DNA of 34,875 bases, taken from NCBI RefSeq assembly GCF_024436035.1, contig NZ_JANFNG010000049.1, forward strand, positions 1 through 34,875, written 5' to 3'. How positions within the stretch are numbered: position 1 is the stretch's first letter; each line of letters starts with the position of its first letter. Below, piece after piece: positions 7,823 to 15,465 of this stretch. The DNA is from Streptomyces humicola. Its GTDB lineage: Bacteria; Actinomycetota; Actinomycetes; Streptomycetales; Streptomycetaceae. The position numbers and the translations under genes are program-made. Below the pieces are notes generated by a model, which was not told where the DNA came from, made no database searches, and worked only from the letters and a program-made list of their open reading frames with translations.

Positions 7823-8353
7823 ATGGACACGCCCGTTCCGCCTCACGCAGCCGACACACCGGAGGCACCCGAGACCCCGGAGCCGCAGCAGCCGCCCGGC
7901 CCCCGACGACCCCGCGCGCCGCGGTATCGGGACCGGCACGGCCGCGGGATGCGCGGCCCCCTGGCGCCGCCGCAGGTGCCGCTGTCGGTCAGCCGCTCCG
8001 ACGCCTTCGACGACCTGGTGAGGGACGCCGCCGATCGGCTGGAGAGGCGCTGGCCGCAACTGGCGGAGGTCGAGTTCGCCGTCCAGGACGTCCCGGTACT
8101 GGGGCCCGACGGTGCGGACGACCGCATCGCCGTGGCGGGAGATGACATCGTCCCGCTCGGCCGGCTGATCGCCGCGGGCACCACGGGCAAGGGCTCGCCG
8201 AACCGGATCGTGATCTACCGCAGGCCGGTGGAGATCCGCGCGAAGAACCGCGAGGAGCGGGCGCTGCTCGTCCACGAGGTGGTGGTCGAGCAGGTCGCCG
8301 AGTTGCTCGGGCTCTCGCCGGAGAACGTCGACCCGCGCTACGGCGAGGAATGA
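7823..8353 (+). CDS. Metallopeptidase-family (zincin-like) protein with degenerate HExxH
   Basis: A 176-residue protein with a proline-rich, probably disordered first 45 residues and then a zincin_1-like domain. The motif position reads LVHEVVVEQVAELLGLSPENVD, so the HE of HExxH is present but the second His is Val. As I recall, this matches other Streptomyces members of the family, which would make them poor or inactive zinc proteases. The ATG at 7823 is preferred over an in-frame TTG at 7772. It is divergent from DUF3499 across about 270 bases, which should contain both promoters. Role unknown. Confidence 0.8.
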   Translation: MDTPVPPHAADTPEAPETPEPQQPPGPRRPRAPRYRDRHGRGMRGPLAPPQVPLSVSRSDAFDDLVRDAADRLERRWPQLAEVEFAVQDVPVLGPDGADDRIAVAGDDIVPLGRLIAAGTTGKGSPNRIVIYRRPVEIRAKNREERALLVHEVVVEQVAELLGLSPENVDPRYGEE

Positions 8354-8360
8354 TCCGGCA

Positions 8361-8397
8361 CGAGCGACAGGGCGAGCGCCCCGCCTCGTCGCTCGCC
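8361..8397. terminator. Possible bidirectional terminator between convergent genes
   Basis: CGAGCGAC (8361-8368) pairs with GTCGCTCG (8388-8395). Alternatively GGCGAGCG (8371-8378) pairs with CGCTCGCC (8390-8397). The two hairpins are mutually exclusive. They occupy the 44-base gap between the metallopeptidase stop and the DUF5719 stop. Confidence 0.5.
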
Positions 8398-9912
8398 TCA
8401 TCTCTCCAGGATCGACAGGTCCTGGCCCGCCTGGGGTACGGCGACGGTTCCGCCGTCGTCGCCCATCGGCTGGATGGTGAACATCGGCAGCCCGTCCTGC
8501 GGCAGCTCCAGGGTGCGTGAGGCGTAGACAGGGCCGCCCGAGATCGGCTCGACGGTCACCGCGTACGAGCCGCTGCCCGCGCCGCCCGAGGGCTGCGGCG
8601 GGGCGAAGGCCATGGTCGTACCGCCCTTGACGGTGACCGTCCGGGAGACCGGGGCGCCCCCGCTGGTGCCCGCGGACGCGGTGACCTTGACTGTGGCGTC
8701 GCCGCCCGGCGCGGCCAGCGAGAGCGTGGTGCCCTGCGCCCGGTTGTCGGCGGCCGTGGCTCGCTGGCCGATCGGCCCGGTCGACGGCAGGAACGCCATC
8801 TCCTGGGAGGCTCCGTTGCCCCGCGTGATCCGTACCGCGGCCACGAACGGCGCGGCGTTGCCCGGGTCGGCGGGCGTCAGCACCAGAGATCCGGCCTGGC
8901 CCTGCGTGAGTGACGGGAAGTCGGTGGAAGCGGTCAATCCGTTCTTGACGTCGAGCGTCTGGTTGCCGGCCGGTGTGATGGCGCCGGTGGGGGTGAGCAG
9001 CTGGACCTTCAGATTGGCGTCGCTGGAGCCCGTCGCATAGGCGACGAGGTGGACGGAGGTGGCGTCGGCGGGGATGCCGGGCAGGACGGCGCTGTTGGCG
9101 GGGGCCGCAGCGGCGGGCAGCCAGTCGCTGCCGAGCTTGGTGTCCATCGCCTGGATGGCGGCCCCGACCCGGCCGGTACGGACGGCGACGTGCACGGTCA
9201 GGTCGTTGGCCTGCTCTCCGGTGAGGGTGGAGAGCAGGATCGGGACGCTCGAGTTCGCGGGGATGGTGAGCCCGCTGGCGCCGTTGGTCTGCACGGTGCC
9301 GTTGGAGTCGTACAGCTCGATGTCGGCAACCGCGGGGGTCGGGTCGGGGTTGGTGAGGTGGACGTAGTCCTGGCGGTCGGAGGAGGTGCTCGCACCGGGG
9401 AACCAGAAGTCGGTGCCGGGGGAGGTGCAGGACATTCCGAGCACGCCGCGGCCAGGGCCCACGCCGATGGTGGTGGTCTCCTGGACCGTCCAGCCGGGGG
9501 CGAGGCTACCCGTCGCGGTGCCGACCAGCGGGGCCGCGGAGGACTTGGTGGAGGTGACCGGTTTGCCGGGAGCGGTGAGGGGGTCGACGGGCTGGCCCGC
9601 GCCCGGTGCGTTCTTCACCGTGCCGGTGCCGTCGCCGATCTGGGCGGGCATCAGCTGGGCGGTGCCGCTGCCATTGCCGCTCGGTGCGTTGCTGTCACCC
9701 GGGGGGGTGTACGCGGTGTAGGTGGTGGACGCGTAGTCGGAATCGGTCGGCGCGGGGCACAGCAGTGTCGAGCGCTCGATCGGCTTGCGCACGGCTGCGG
9801 TGGAGACGGGCGTGGTGCCGGCGCCGGAGGGGGCGAGGGCGAAGGCGATCCCGATGACGGCGGCGAGCGCCGCGAGCACGCCGACGAGGGAGACGGTGGT
9901 GCGGTTCATCAC
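8398..9912 (-). CDS. DUF5719 family secreted or membrane-anchored protein
   Basis: A protein of about 504 residues with one N-terminal hydrophobic segment (residues about 7-27, VSLVGVLAALAAVIGIAFAL), then an Ala/Thr/Ser/Gly-rich exported domain of beta character. This fits DUF5719, found in actinobacteria next to the large glycosyltransferase. The glycosyltransferase stop overlaps the start region: GTG at 9912 or ATG at 9909 are both possible and both imply translational coupling. It probably acts outside the membrane with the glycosyltransferase, but no catalytic motif is visible. Confidence 0.8.
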   Translation of the reverse strand: MMNRTTVSLVGVLAALAAVIGIAFALAPSGAGTTPVSTAAVRKPIERSTLLCPAPTDSDYASTTYTAYTPPGDSNAPSGNGSGTAQLMPAQIGDGTGTVKNAPGAGQPVDPLTAPGKPVTSTKSSAAPLVGTATGSLAPGWTVQETTTIGVGPGRGVLGMSCTSPGTDFWFPGASTSSDRQDYVHLTNPDPTPAVADIELYDSNGTVQTNGASGLTIPANSSVPILLSTLTGEQANDLTVHVAVRTGRVGAAIQAMDTKLGSDWLPAAAAPANSAVLPGIPADATSVHLVAYATGSSDANLKVQLLTPTGAITPAGNQTLDVKNGLTASTDFPSLTQGQAGSLVLTPADPGNAAPFVAAVRITRGNGASQEMAFLPSTGPIGQRATAADNRAQGTTLSLAAPGGDATVKVTASAGTSGGAPVSRTVTVKGGTTMAFAPPQPSGGAGSGSYAVTVEPISGGPVYASRTLELPQDGLPMFTIQPMGDDGGTVAVPQAGQDLSILER

Positions 9913-12900
9913 TGGCGCTCGCTCCCGTCCGGGTTGTAGTGCCCGGGGTCGTAGGCCGGGTCGTAGGGCTGCGGGTGCTGCTCGGGATGCTCGGCGTACT
10001 CGGGGTACTCGGCGTATTCCGGGTAGCCGTACTGGCCGTACTCGGCGCCTTGCTCACCCTGCTGGTAGGCGCCCTGCTGGTAGGGGTCGTAGTACCCGTT
10101 CTGGTACTCGCCCTGGCCCTGGTACCCGCCTTGGCTCTGGTACTCGCCGCCCCACTGTTCGTATCCCGGCTGCATCGGCTGGACCGGCTGCTGGGAGTGC
10201 GCGAAGGCGTTCCACTCGTCGCTGCCTGTGCCGCCGTCGCCGGGGGAGGCGTACGCGTCGGCCGGGTACGGGAAGGCCTCCCACGCCTCGCTGCCGCTGC
10301 CGTCCGGCCGGGGCTGCTGCGCGGGGATACCGCCGTCGTCCGCCGCGTCGGACGTCGGCGCGACGGCTTCCGCTACTGCCGCTTCCGCCACTGCCGCTTC
10401 CGCCACTGCCGCTTCCGCCTCGGCCGCGGCGCGCAGCCGCCGCGCCCTGCGCCCTTCGCCGTCGGCCACCTGGGACGCGGTCGCGGCGGCGGCCGCCGCG
10501 CCGTCCTCCGGCAGGTCGTCGTCGATGTCACGGCGCCGGCCGGGCAGCGCGAGCACCACGACGACGAGGGCGAGGAACCCTTGGGCCGAGAGCCAGAGCC
10601 AGTGGGTGACGGGCGCGTCGTATGTCAGGTCGAGATGCCCGCCGTTGGCGGGAAGTTGGAAGCCCTGCGCCCAGCCGTCGACCGTGGTCGGGGTGAGCGG
10701 CTGCCCGTCGAGGGTGGCCCTCCAGCCCGGTGCGGCCGAGTCGGCGAGGCGCAGCACACGCCCGGAGGGCCCGGACGGGATCGTGGTGTGTGCCTCGACC
10801 TTGCCGGCCGCGACGGAGACCGGCGTCCCCGAACCGCTCGGGGAGGTGATCGTGATCCGGGAGACCTCGTTGGCGACGCTCCACAGCTCGGTTCCGTTGG
10901 CCTGGCTGACCCGGTCGAGGCCGGGCGTGCTGTCGAGCACGTTGCTCATTGAGGCCGGCGTGCCCGGCTGCACCAGCACATAGCGCACCGCGTAGCCGCT
11001 GAGCTGGCTGGCCTGGTCGGCGCCCGAGCCCGCGACGAGGTTGGCCACGACCGAGTCGAGACGGCTGTCGTCGCCCGCCTCCGCGGCGATCTCCGCGTCG
11101 CCCATCTGCGCGCCGGCGCCGCGCACGAGCATGTACTTCACATGCCCCGGGTCGCCGTCGAGCACGAGCGTGCGCGCCTGGTCCTGGGTGGAGCTCTCCT
11201 CCGCCACGAACGCGGGCACCTGCTCGGGGTCGCGCCGCCCGAGCGGCCCTGCTGCACCGTCGAGCATCCAGATCGTGGCAGCGATCAGCGGCGCCGCGCC
11301 GGCCGCGACGAGGACGAGGGCGGCCACCGGCTGCCGCCAGCCGAAGCCGGAGGCCGAGATGCGTTCCCGTGCGCCCTCGGCGCCGATCACCGCGGCGGCG
11401 AGCAGCCCGAGGCCGTAGACGAGGGTGGCGGGCCCGGCCCAGGTGGTGCCGTTCTGTCCCGCCGCGGCGAGAAGTCCGACGAGCGCCACGGCCCAGGCGG
11501 TGAGAACCGCGAGCCGCCGCTCGCTGCGGAGCAGGGCGGCGAGGCCGGCGAGCACGATGCCCGTGAGCAAAAACCCGGCCGAGGCCTTGGGGCCGCCGGG
11601 GCTGAGCATCAGCAGGTCGAGTGCGGAAGCATTACCGCCGCGGTAGGTGATACCGGCCTCGCGCAGGAAGAACGAGGGATGGGCGAGGAGCGTGAGCGAC
11701 CAGGGCGCGAGCACCAGCAGCGGGGTGCCGATCACCGCGAGGCTGCGCAGCGCGTGCGGGACGAGCAGGCCGCTCTGGCGGCGTACGACGCGCAGCACCG
11801 CGACCGCGGCGCACAGCGCGACGGCAATCAGCCACACGATCGGCGCGAAGGCCATGGTGACGATGAGCAGCAGTGCGAACGCCCATGTGGCACGCCAGCC
11901 GGGCCGTACGCCACGGGCGACGGCGGAGTCGCTCAGCTGCAGCCCGCCCGCGGCGACGGCGGCGCGTGCCATGAGAGGCAGCAGGATCGCCAGGACGGCG
12001 GTGCCGAGGCGGCCGCCGGCGAGTGCACCGGTCGCGGCGGGCAAGAACGCGTAGGCGACGGCAGCCCAGGCGCGCAGCAGCCGGGACTCGACGAGCGGCC
12101 GCGAGGCGAAGTAGGCGCTCAGGCCCGCGAGCGGCACCGAGCAGACGAGCAGCAGCGTGAGCGCGAGGCCGGTGCTGCCGAAGAGGATCGACGAGGCGAG
12201 CGCGAAGATCGCCAGGTAGGGCGGCGCGGCCTGTGCGCTGCCGCTGGAGACCGCATGCCACGCCCCTGTGTACGCCGCCCACAGGTCGGAGGCGGACGAG
12301 GGCGCGGGCAGCAATGCGCCGCCGGCGAGCGAGCCGCTGCCGAGCAGCCCGCGGCAGGCGATGAGCGAGACGAGCAGCAGGACGGCGAAGAGCATCGGCC
12401 CCGGCTTGTGGGCGATCCTCCGCAGCCGCGCGAACTGCTCGATCTCGAGGAAGTCGGCGTCGTCGTCGCCGGGTCCGGATTCGACGCCGCCACCGTGGCG
12501 TCCGGCCGAGGAGGAGTCGGGCTCGGAGCGGCCGGAGATGTTGCTGTAGACGCCCTCGATGGTGGCGCGCAAAGTGGCGCCGGGTGGTGGGAAGAGCGGC
12601 CGCAGCTCGGACGGCGGCACGACGGGGCGCCCTCTGCGGCGGCGTGCGCCGAGGATGCGTCCCGGGCGCAGCAGGACGGCGAGGAGTCCGGTGAACTCGT
12701 CGAGCGCCTGGCCCGGCACCTTGCCGACGAGGTAGGCGAGGGTGCGCAGCAGGGTGGAGACGACGATGCGCGCGGCGACGTACGGCAGCAGCGCGCCGCG
12801 CGTGTTGGCGAGGAGGGTGTAGACGGCCCCGGCCTTGTCGACCCGGTGCGGGTTGGTGGCGGTACGTCCGGCGCAGTCGACGGTGCGGCGCTCGCGCGAG

Positions 12901-13811
12901 GCGGCCTCGGCGTGGCGGAGCACCGCCTCGGGGGCGACCAGCACGCCGTGGCCCACGGCCTGCGCGCGCCAGCAGAAGTCGACGTCGTCGCGCATCAGAG
13001 GCAGGCGCCGGTCGAATCCGCCAAGCTCCTCCCATACGTCGCGGCGCACGAGCATGCCCGCGGAGGAGACCGAGAGCACCTGGCGGATCTGGTCGTGCTG
13101 GCCCTGGTCCTGTTCGCGGCGTTCGAGGCCGGTCCAACGCCGTCCGCTGCGGGCGATGGTGACGCCGACTTCGAGCAGTGCCCGGCGGTCGTACCAGCTG
13201 CGCAGCTTGGGGCCGATGACGGCGGCGGACGGCGAGGTGTCGGCCACGCGCAGCAGTTCGGCGAGGGCGTTCGGTGCGGGCTCGCAGTCGTCGTGAAGCA
13301 GCCACAGCCATTGCACCGGCTCGGGGTCGTCGGCGCCCTGCGGCTCGGGGTCGTCGTTCCAGGTGCGGGTGGCCGGGTCCCAGCCGCTGCGGCGCTGCAG
13401 ATAGGGCAGGTGTTCGGGGAGTACGGGAGCGGCGGCGCGCACGGCTTCGGCGACGGCGGTGCCGAAGCCGGTGCGCCGGGCGAGGTGGACGACGCGCTCG
13501 GCGCCGAGCGATTCGGTGAGCAGCCGTGCGGTGTCGTCGGCGCTGCCGGTGTCGGCGGCGACGACGCTCTGGACCGGGCGGTCCTGGCCGAGCAGCCCGG
13601 CGAGCGCGTCGGGCAGCCAGCGGGCACCGTCGTGGGCGACGAGCACGGCGGTCACGATGTGACGCGGAAACTCGGGTGGGCGGGTGGGAGCAAACTCCGC
13701 CTGGGCGGTGGGAGCAAACTCCGCCTGGGCGGAAGGTGCGGCGTACGCGCCCTGTTGGCTGTGCACGGACATCGAGGTGCGGGCCCCGGTTCGCTGGACT
13801 GCGGTGGACAC
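9909..13811 (-). CDS. Large membrane glycosyltransferase, family 2 (GT-A) with polytopic domain
   Basis: A 1300-residue protein. Residues about 50-330 form a GT-A domain: TAVLVAHDGARWLPDAL, the Asp pair in WLLHDDCEPAPN, and GGFDRRLPLMRDDVDFCW as acceptor/base region. Residues about 480-870 contain many membrane segments. An extracytoplasmic part and a last membrane helix (SAQGFLALVVVVLAL) follow, then a charged and Tyr/Gln/Gly-rich tail. It would use an activated sugar to make or extend an envelope glycan. The GTG at 13811 gives the longest form; the ATG at 13772 (MSVHSQQG) is an equally good start. It contains an eight-residue tandem repeat near the N-terminus and five-residue repeats before the tail. 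It is coupled to the DUF5719 gene downstream. Confidence 0.85.
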   Translation of the reverse strand: MSTAVQRTGARTSMSVHSQQGAYAAPSAQAEFAPTAQAEFAPTRPPEFPRHIVTAVLVAHDGARWLPDALAGLLGQDRPVQSVVAADTGSADDTARLLTESLGAERVVHLARRTGFGTAVAEAVRAAAPVLPEHLPYLQRRSGWDPATRTWNDDPEPQGADDPEPVQWLWLLHDDCEPAPNALAELLRVADTSPSAAVIGPKLRSWYDRRALLEVGVTIARSGRRWTGLERREQDQGQHDQIRQVLSVSSAGMLVRRDVWEELGGFDRRLPLMRDDVDFCWRAQAVGHGVLVAPEAVLRHAEAASRERRTVDCAGRTATNPHRVDKAGAVYTLLANTRGALLPYVAARIVVSTLLRTLAYLVGKVPGQALDEFTGLLAVLLRPGRILGARRRRGRPVVPPSELRPLFPPPGATLRATIEGVYSNISGRSEPDSSSAGRHGGGVESGPGDDDADFLEIEQFARLRRIAHKPGPMLFAVLLLVSLIACRGLLGSGSLAGGALLPAPSSASDLWAAYTGAWHAVSSGSAQAAPPYLAIFALASSILFGSTGLALTLLLVCSVPLAGLSAYFASRPLVESRLLRAWAAVAYAFLPAATGALAGGRLGTAVLAILLPLMARAAVAAGGLQLSDSAVARGVRPGWRATWAFALLLIVTMAFAPIVWLIAVALCAAVAVLRVVRRQSGLLVPHALRSLAVIGTPLLVLAPWSLTLLAHPSFFLREAGITYRGGNASALDLLMLSPGGPKASAGFLLTGIVLAGLAALLRSERRLAVLTAWAVALVGLLAAAGQNGTTWAGPATLVYGLGLLAAAVIGAEGARERISASGFGWRQPVAALVLVAAGAAPLIAATIWMLDGAAGPLGRRDPEQVPAFVAEESSTQDQARTLVLDGDPGHVKYMLVRGAGAQMGDAEIAAEAGDDSRLDSVVANLVAGSGADQASQLSGYAVRYVLVQPGTPASMSNVLDSTPGLDRVSQANGTELWSVANEVSRITITSPSGSGTPVSVAAGKVEAHTTIPSGPSGRVLRLADSAAPGWRATLDGQPLTPTTVDGWAQGFQLPANGGHLDLTYDAPVTHWLWLSAQGFLALVVVVLALPGRRRDIDDDLPEDGAAAAAATASQVADGEGRRARRLRAAAEAEAAVAEAAVAEAAVAEAVAPTSDAADDGGIPAQQPRPDGSGSEAWEAFPYPADAYASPGDGGTGSDEWNAFAHSQQPVQPMQPGYEQWGGEYQSQGGYQGQGEYQNGYYDPYQQGAYQQGEQGAEYGQYGYPEYAEYPEYAEHPEQHPQPYDPAYDPGHYNPDGSERQ
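10368..10427 (-). repeat. 15-bp tandem repeat in the glycosyltransferase gene
   Basis: Four 15-bp units of the form TTCCGCCACTGCCGC (plus strand) lie at 10368-10382, 10383-10397, 10398-10412 and 10413-10427. The outer two diverge slightly. They encode repeated AEAAV-type pentapeptides between the last membrane helix and the Tyr-rich tail, so copy number changes would keep the frame. Confidence 0.9.
13684..13731 (-). repeat. 24-bp tandem duplication near the glycosyltransferase N-terminus
   Basis: Two identical 24-bp units at 13684-13707 and 13708-13731 encode two copies of AQAEFAPT. The copies are perfect at DNA level, which suggests a recent in-frame duplication in a disordered N-terminal segment. 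Confidence 0.9.
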
Positions 13812-13885
13812 GTGGTGCCCGTACTGACCTGGTACGGCGCTGCGTGTCTCGGACGGCCACCCACACTAACGGCTCAACGACAACG

Positions 13886-13926
13886 GCGGCCCGTCTACCG
13901 GCCGGTGGGCTCGGCGAACGGGCCGC
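13886..13926 (-). terminator. Hairpin downstream of whiB
   Basis: GCGGCCCGT (13886-13894) pairs with ACGGGCCGC (13918-13926) as a perfect 9-bp stem. The 23-base loop contains the palindrome ACCGGCCGGT. It begins about 30 bases past the whiB stop on the minus strand and could end the whiB transcript before the glycosyltransferase gene. Confidence 0.5.
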
Positions 13927-13957
13927 AAGGTTTGTCCGGTTACAGACTGATTGAGTA

Positions 13958-14221
13958 TTAGATGGCGGCTTTCTTCAGCCGACGCCGCTCTCGCTCCGAC
14001 AGCCCGCCCCAGATGCCGAACCGCTCGTCGTTGGCGAGTGCGTATTCGAGGCACTCGGAACGGACCTCACAGGCGAGGCAGACCTTCTTCGCCTCGCGGG
14101 TGGAGCCGCCCTTCTCCGGGAAGAATGATTCGGGGTCGGTCTGCGCACACAGTGCACGCTCCTGCCACCCGAGCTCTTCTTCCGCCTCCTCGCCCAGCAA
14201 CAGCTGGAACTGCTCGGTCAT
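13958..14221 (-). CDS. whiB: WhiB developmental transcription factor (Wbl family)
   Basis: An 87-residue iron-sulfur regulator. It begins MTEQFQLLL and carries the four cluster-binding cysteines Cys25, Cys48, Cys51 and Cys57 (CLACEVRSEC), the turn motif GIWGG at 69-73, and a basic C-terminus (SERERRRLKKAA) for DNA contact. The sequence closely matches Streptomyces WhiB, which acts with WhiA to start sporulation septation in aerial hyphae. The ATG at 14221 follows GAGGGG; the longer frame to 14323 runs through the promoter region. A promoter with TTGACT and TGTAAT lies upstream. The gene stands alone and is divergent from the cysteine dioxygenase unit. Confidence 0.97.
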   Translation of the reverse strand: MTEQFQLLLGEEAEEELGWQERALCAQTDPESFFPEKGGSTREAKKVCLACEVRSECLEYALANDERFGIWGGLSERERRRLKKAAI

Positions 14222-14293
14222 GCGCGCCCCTCGTCCGTCCGTCGCTTCCCCGTGATGCCGTTGTGACCTGCTGTGGCTAACGACACGAGTGAA

Positions 14294-14323
14294 ATTACAA
14301 GTGTGCGGATCCAGGCCAGTCAA
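14294..14323 (-). promoter_or_regulatory. Probable whiB promoter (vegetative type)
   Basis: On the minus strand, TTGACT (14323-14318) and TGTAAT (14299-14294) are separated by 18 bases. This fits a HrdB-type -35/-10 pair, and implies a leader of roughly 65 bases before the whiB ATG. A GACAC pentamer (14282-14286), the core that WhiA recognises, lies just downstream. This is read from sequence only. Confidence 0.55.
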
Positions 14324-14678
14324 GCCGAGATCTGCTATCGGGCCCCTTATTCACTCCGCGGAACCAAGGGTGAGCAGAAAGTGTTCAAATCAGCCCAAAC
14401 CATGACATGAGAATCGTGGGGTCCGACCGGCTCGTCGCACATGCCGGAAGAGACGCCGTAGATCGCCACAGCGTTGCACCTCCCATGGCAGAGCGGACCG
14501 GATCACAGTCTGATCACGGAAGCATAACGACGTTTCCGTGAGCGGATGGTGCGGCACGTATCCGCGCCCCCGGCAGAGCAAACCTTTCGCCAGAGTGACC
14601 AACCGGATCAGGTGAAACATCCAGGGCAGTCCGGGCGTCAAGTTGACAAAGGGCCGGACAACCGCTCTTCTTGAGACC
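14324..14678. promoter_or_regulatory. Regulatory region between whiB and the poly-Cys leader ORF
   Basis: This stretch separates the whiB promoter from the leader ORF at 14679. It contains an inverted repeat, CACGGAA (14515-14521) with TTCCGTG (14534-14540), and a pair of GATCAC direct repeats just before it. TTGACA at 14643-14648 is a perfect -35 element. With an 18-base spacer and a poor -10 (CTTCTT), transcription could start at or near the leader ATG. No convincing protein gene was found; a 44-codon frame at 14407-14541 is possible but unsupported. Confidence 0.5.
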
Positions 14679-14777
14679 ATGCCGAACGAGACCCACGCGC
14701 CGTCCAGGACTCGCACCCGCGAGTCCCGCTGCGCTGTGCGGGTCCTCGGCGCTCTCTCCTGTTGCTGTTGTCGCTGA
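14679..14777 (+). CDS. Cys-rich leader peptide (candidate cysteine attenuator)
   Basis: A 32-codon reading frame runs from ATG 14679 to TGA 14777. It is arginine-rich in the middle and ends in Ser, four consecutive Cys codons (TGT TGC TGT TGT), Arg and stop; a fifth Cys lies at residue 18. Four Cys codons in a row are very unlikely by chance. The frame sits about 100 bases before the cysteine dioxygenase start. Poly-cysteine leaderless short ORFs that act as cysteine-responsive attenuators are known from mycobacteria, and similar Cys-rich leader peptides are annotated in Streptomyces. No clear ribosome binding site precedes the ATG, and TTGACA at 14643 makes a leaderless transcript possible. 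The peptide itself probably has no function; ribosome stalling on the Cys codons would be the signal. Confidence 0.7.
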   Translation: MPNETHAPSRTRTRESRCAVRVLGALSCCCCR

Positions 14778-14880
14778 CTCAGATCGTTCCGATCGACCCG
14801 GCCGATTCCCGGCCACTCCCCGCGACGCAGCACATCCCCGTCTGCGCATCCCACCGTCAGCTCCTGCCTTTGGGACCACC

Positions 14881-15402
14881 GTGCACCGCGCTCTCTCCGA
14901 CATCTCCGTAGCCGGCGACCCGCTCGCCGTCCCCCACCTGCTGCCGCCCGTGGCGCAGCACCCGGCCACCGTCGCCGACTTCTCCGGCCTCGCCCGTGCG
15001 ATAGCCGAAGACCGCGGCCGTTGGGCACCGCTCGTCGACTACGACACGACCACGCGCTGGTACGCCCGTCTCGCCACCGGACCGGGGTACGAGGTCTGGC
15101 TGCTCAGCTGGCTCCCGGGCCAGGGCACCGGACTCCACGACCACGGGCAGTCCTCCGGCGTACTGACCGTGCTGCAGGGCGAGTTGACCGAACGCGCGCT
15201 CGGTGCCTCCGGCGAGACCCGGCGCACGCTCGGCGCGGACGACCAGCGTGTCTTCGCCCCCGGCTATGTGCACGGTGTCGTCAACGACTCCCTCGAACCC
15301 GCGGTCAGCCTGCACATCTACTTCCCGGGCCTGACCGAGATGACCCCGTACACCTCATGCTCGGCTCCTTCAGGCCGGGAACGGGAGTCCGTCCACGACT
15401 GA
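14881..15402 (+). CDS. Cysteine dioxygenase (cupin)
   Basis: A 173-residue cupin enzyme that adds O2 to cysteine to give cysteine sulfinate. Cupin motif 1 reads GTGLHDHGQSSGVLTVLQGEL, with two iron-ligand His (HDH), and motif 2 includes APGYVHGVVND with the third His. The region PGYEVWLLSWLPGQ matches bacterial cysteine dioxygenases. The GTG at 14881 (VHRALSDISVAGDPL) fits the usual N-terminus; the open frame extends further up but overlaps the leader region in another frame. There is no strong ribosome binding site, consistent with control through leader structure. The poly-Cys ORF upstream suggests expression responds to cysteine level. Confidence 0.88.
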   Translation: MHRALSDISVAGDPLAVPHLLPPVAQHPATVADFSGLARAIAEDRGRWAPLVDYDTTTRWYARLATGPGYEVWLLSWLPGQGTGLHDHGQSSGVLTVLQGELTERALGASGETRRTLGADDQRVFAPGYVHGVVNDSLEPAVSLHIYFPGLTEMTPYTSCSAPSGRERESVHD

Positions 15403-15417
15403 CTGGCCCGCCAGTCA
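15400..15417 (+). terminator. Hairpin overlapping the cysteine dioxygenase stop codon
   Basis: TGACTGG (15400-15406) pairs with CCAGTCA (15411-15417) around a CCCG loop. The stop codon TGA is the first part of the stem. A second small hairpin, TCAGCC-TCC-GGCTGA (15439-15453), lies just before fbiA. Either may reduce read-through into fbiA. Confidence 0.5.
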
Positions 15418-15465
15418 TCCACCACCACCCTCAAACGATCAGCCTCCGGCTGACAGACTGGCTCC

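Noticed and set aside
10368-10427. CRISPR-like short repeats
   Set aside because: Units are 15 bp, directly adjacent without spacers, and in frame within a protein gene.
11142-13961. 939-codon open frame on the plus strand
   Set aside because: It lies antisense to the glycosyltransferase gene, which has real domains. The composition is typical of antisense frames in GC-rich DNA.
14407-14541. 44-residue ORF between whiB and the leader peptide
   Set aside because: It has no ribosome binding site, no recognisable motif and ordinary composition. Left as a possibility only.
14390-15028. 212-codon minus-strand frame across the whiB-cysteine dioxygenase region
   Set aside because: It is antisense to the leader and the dioxygenase start, and has no protein-like features.
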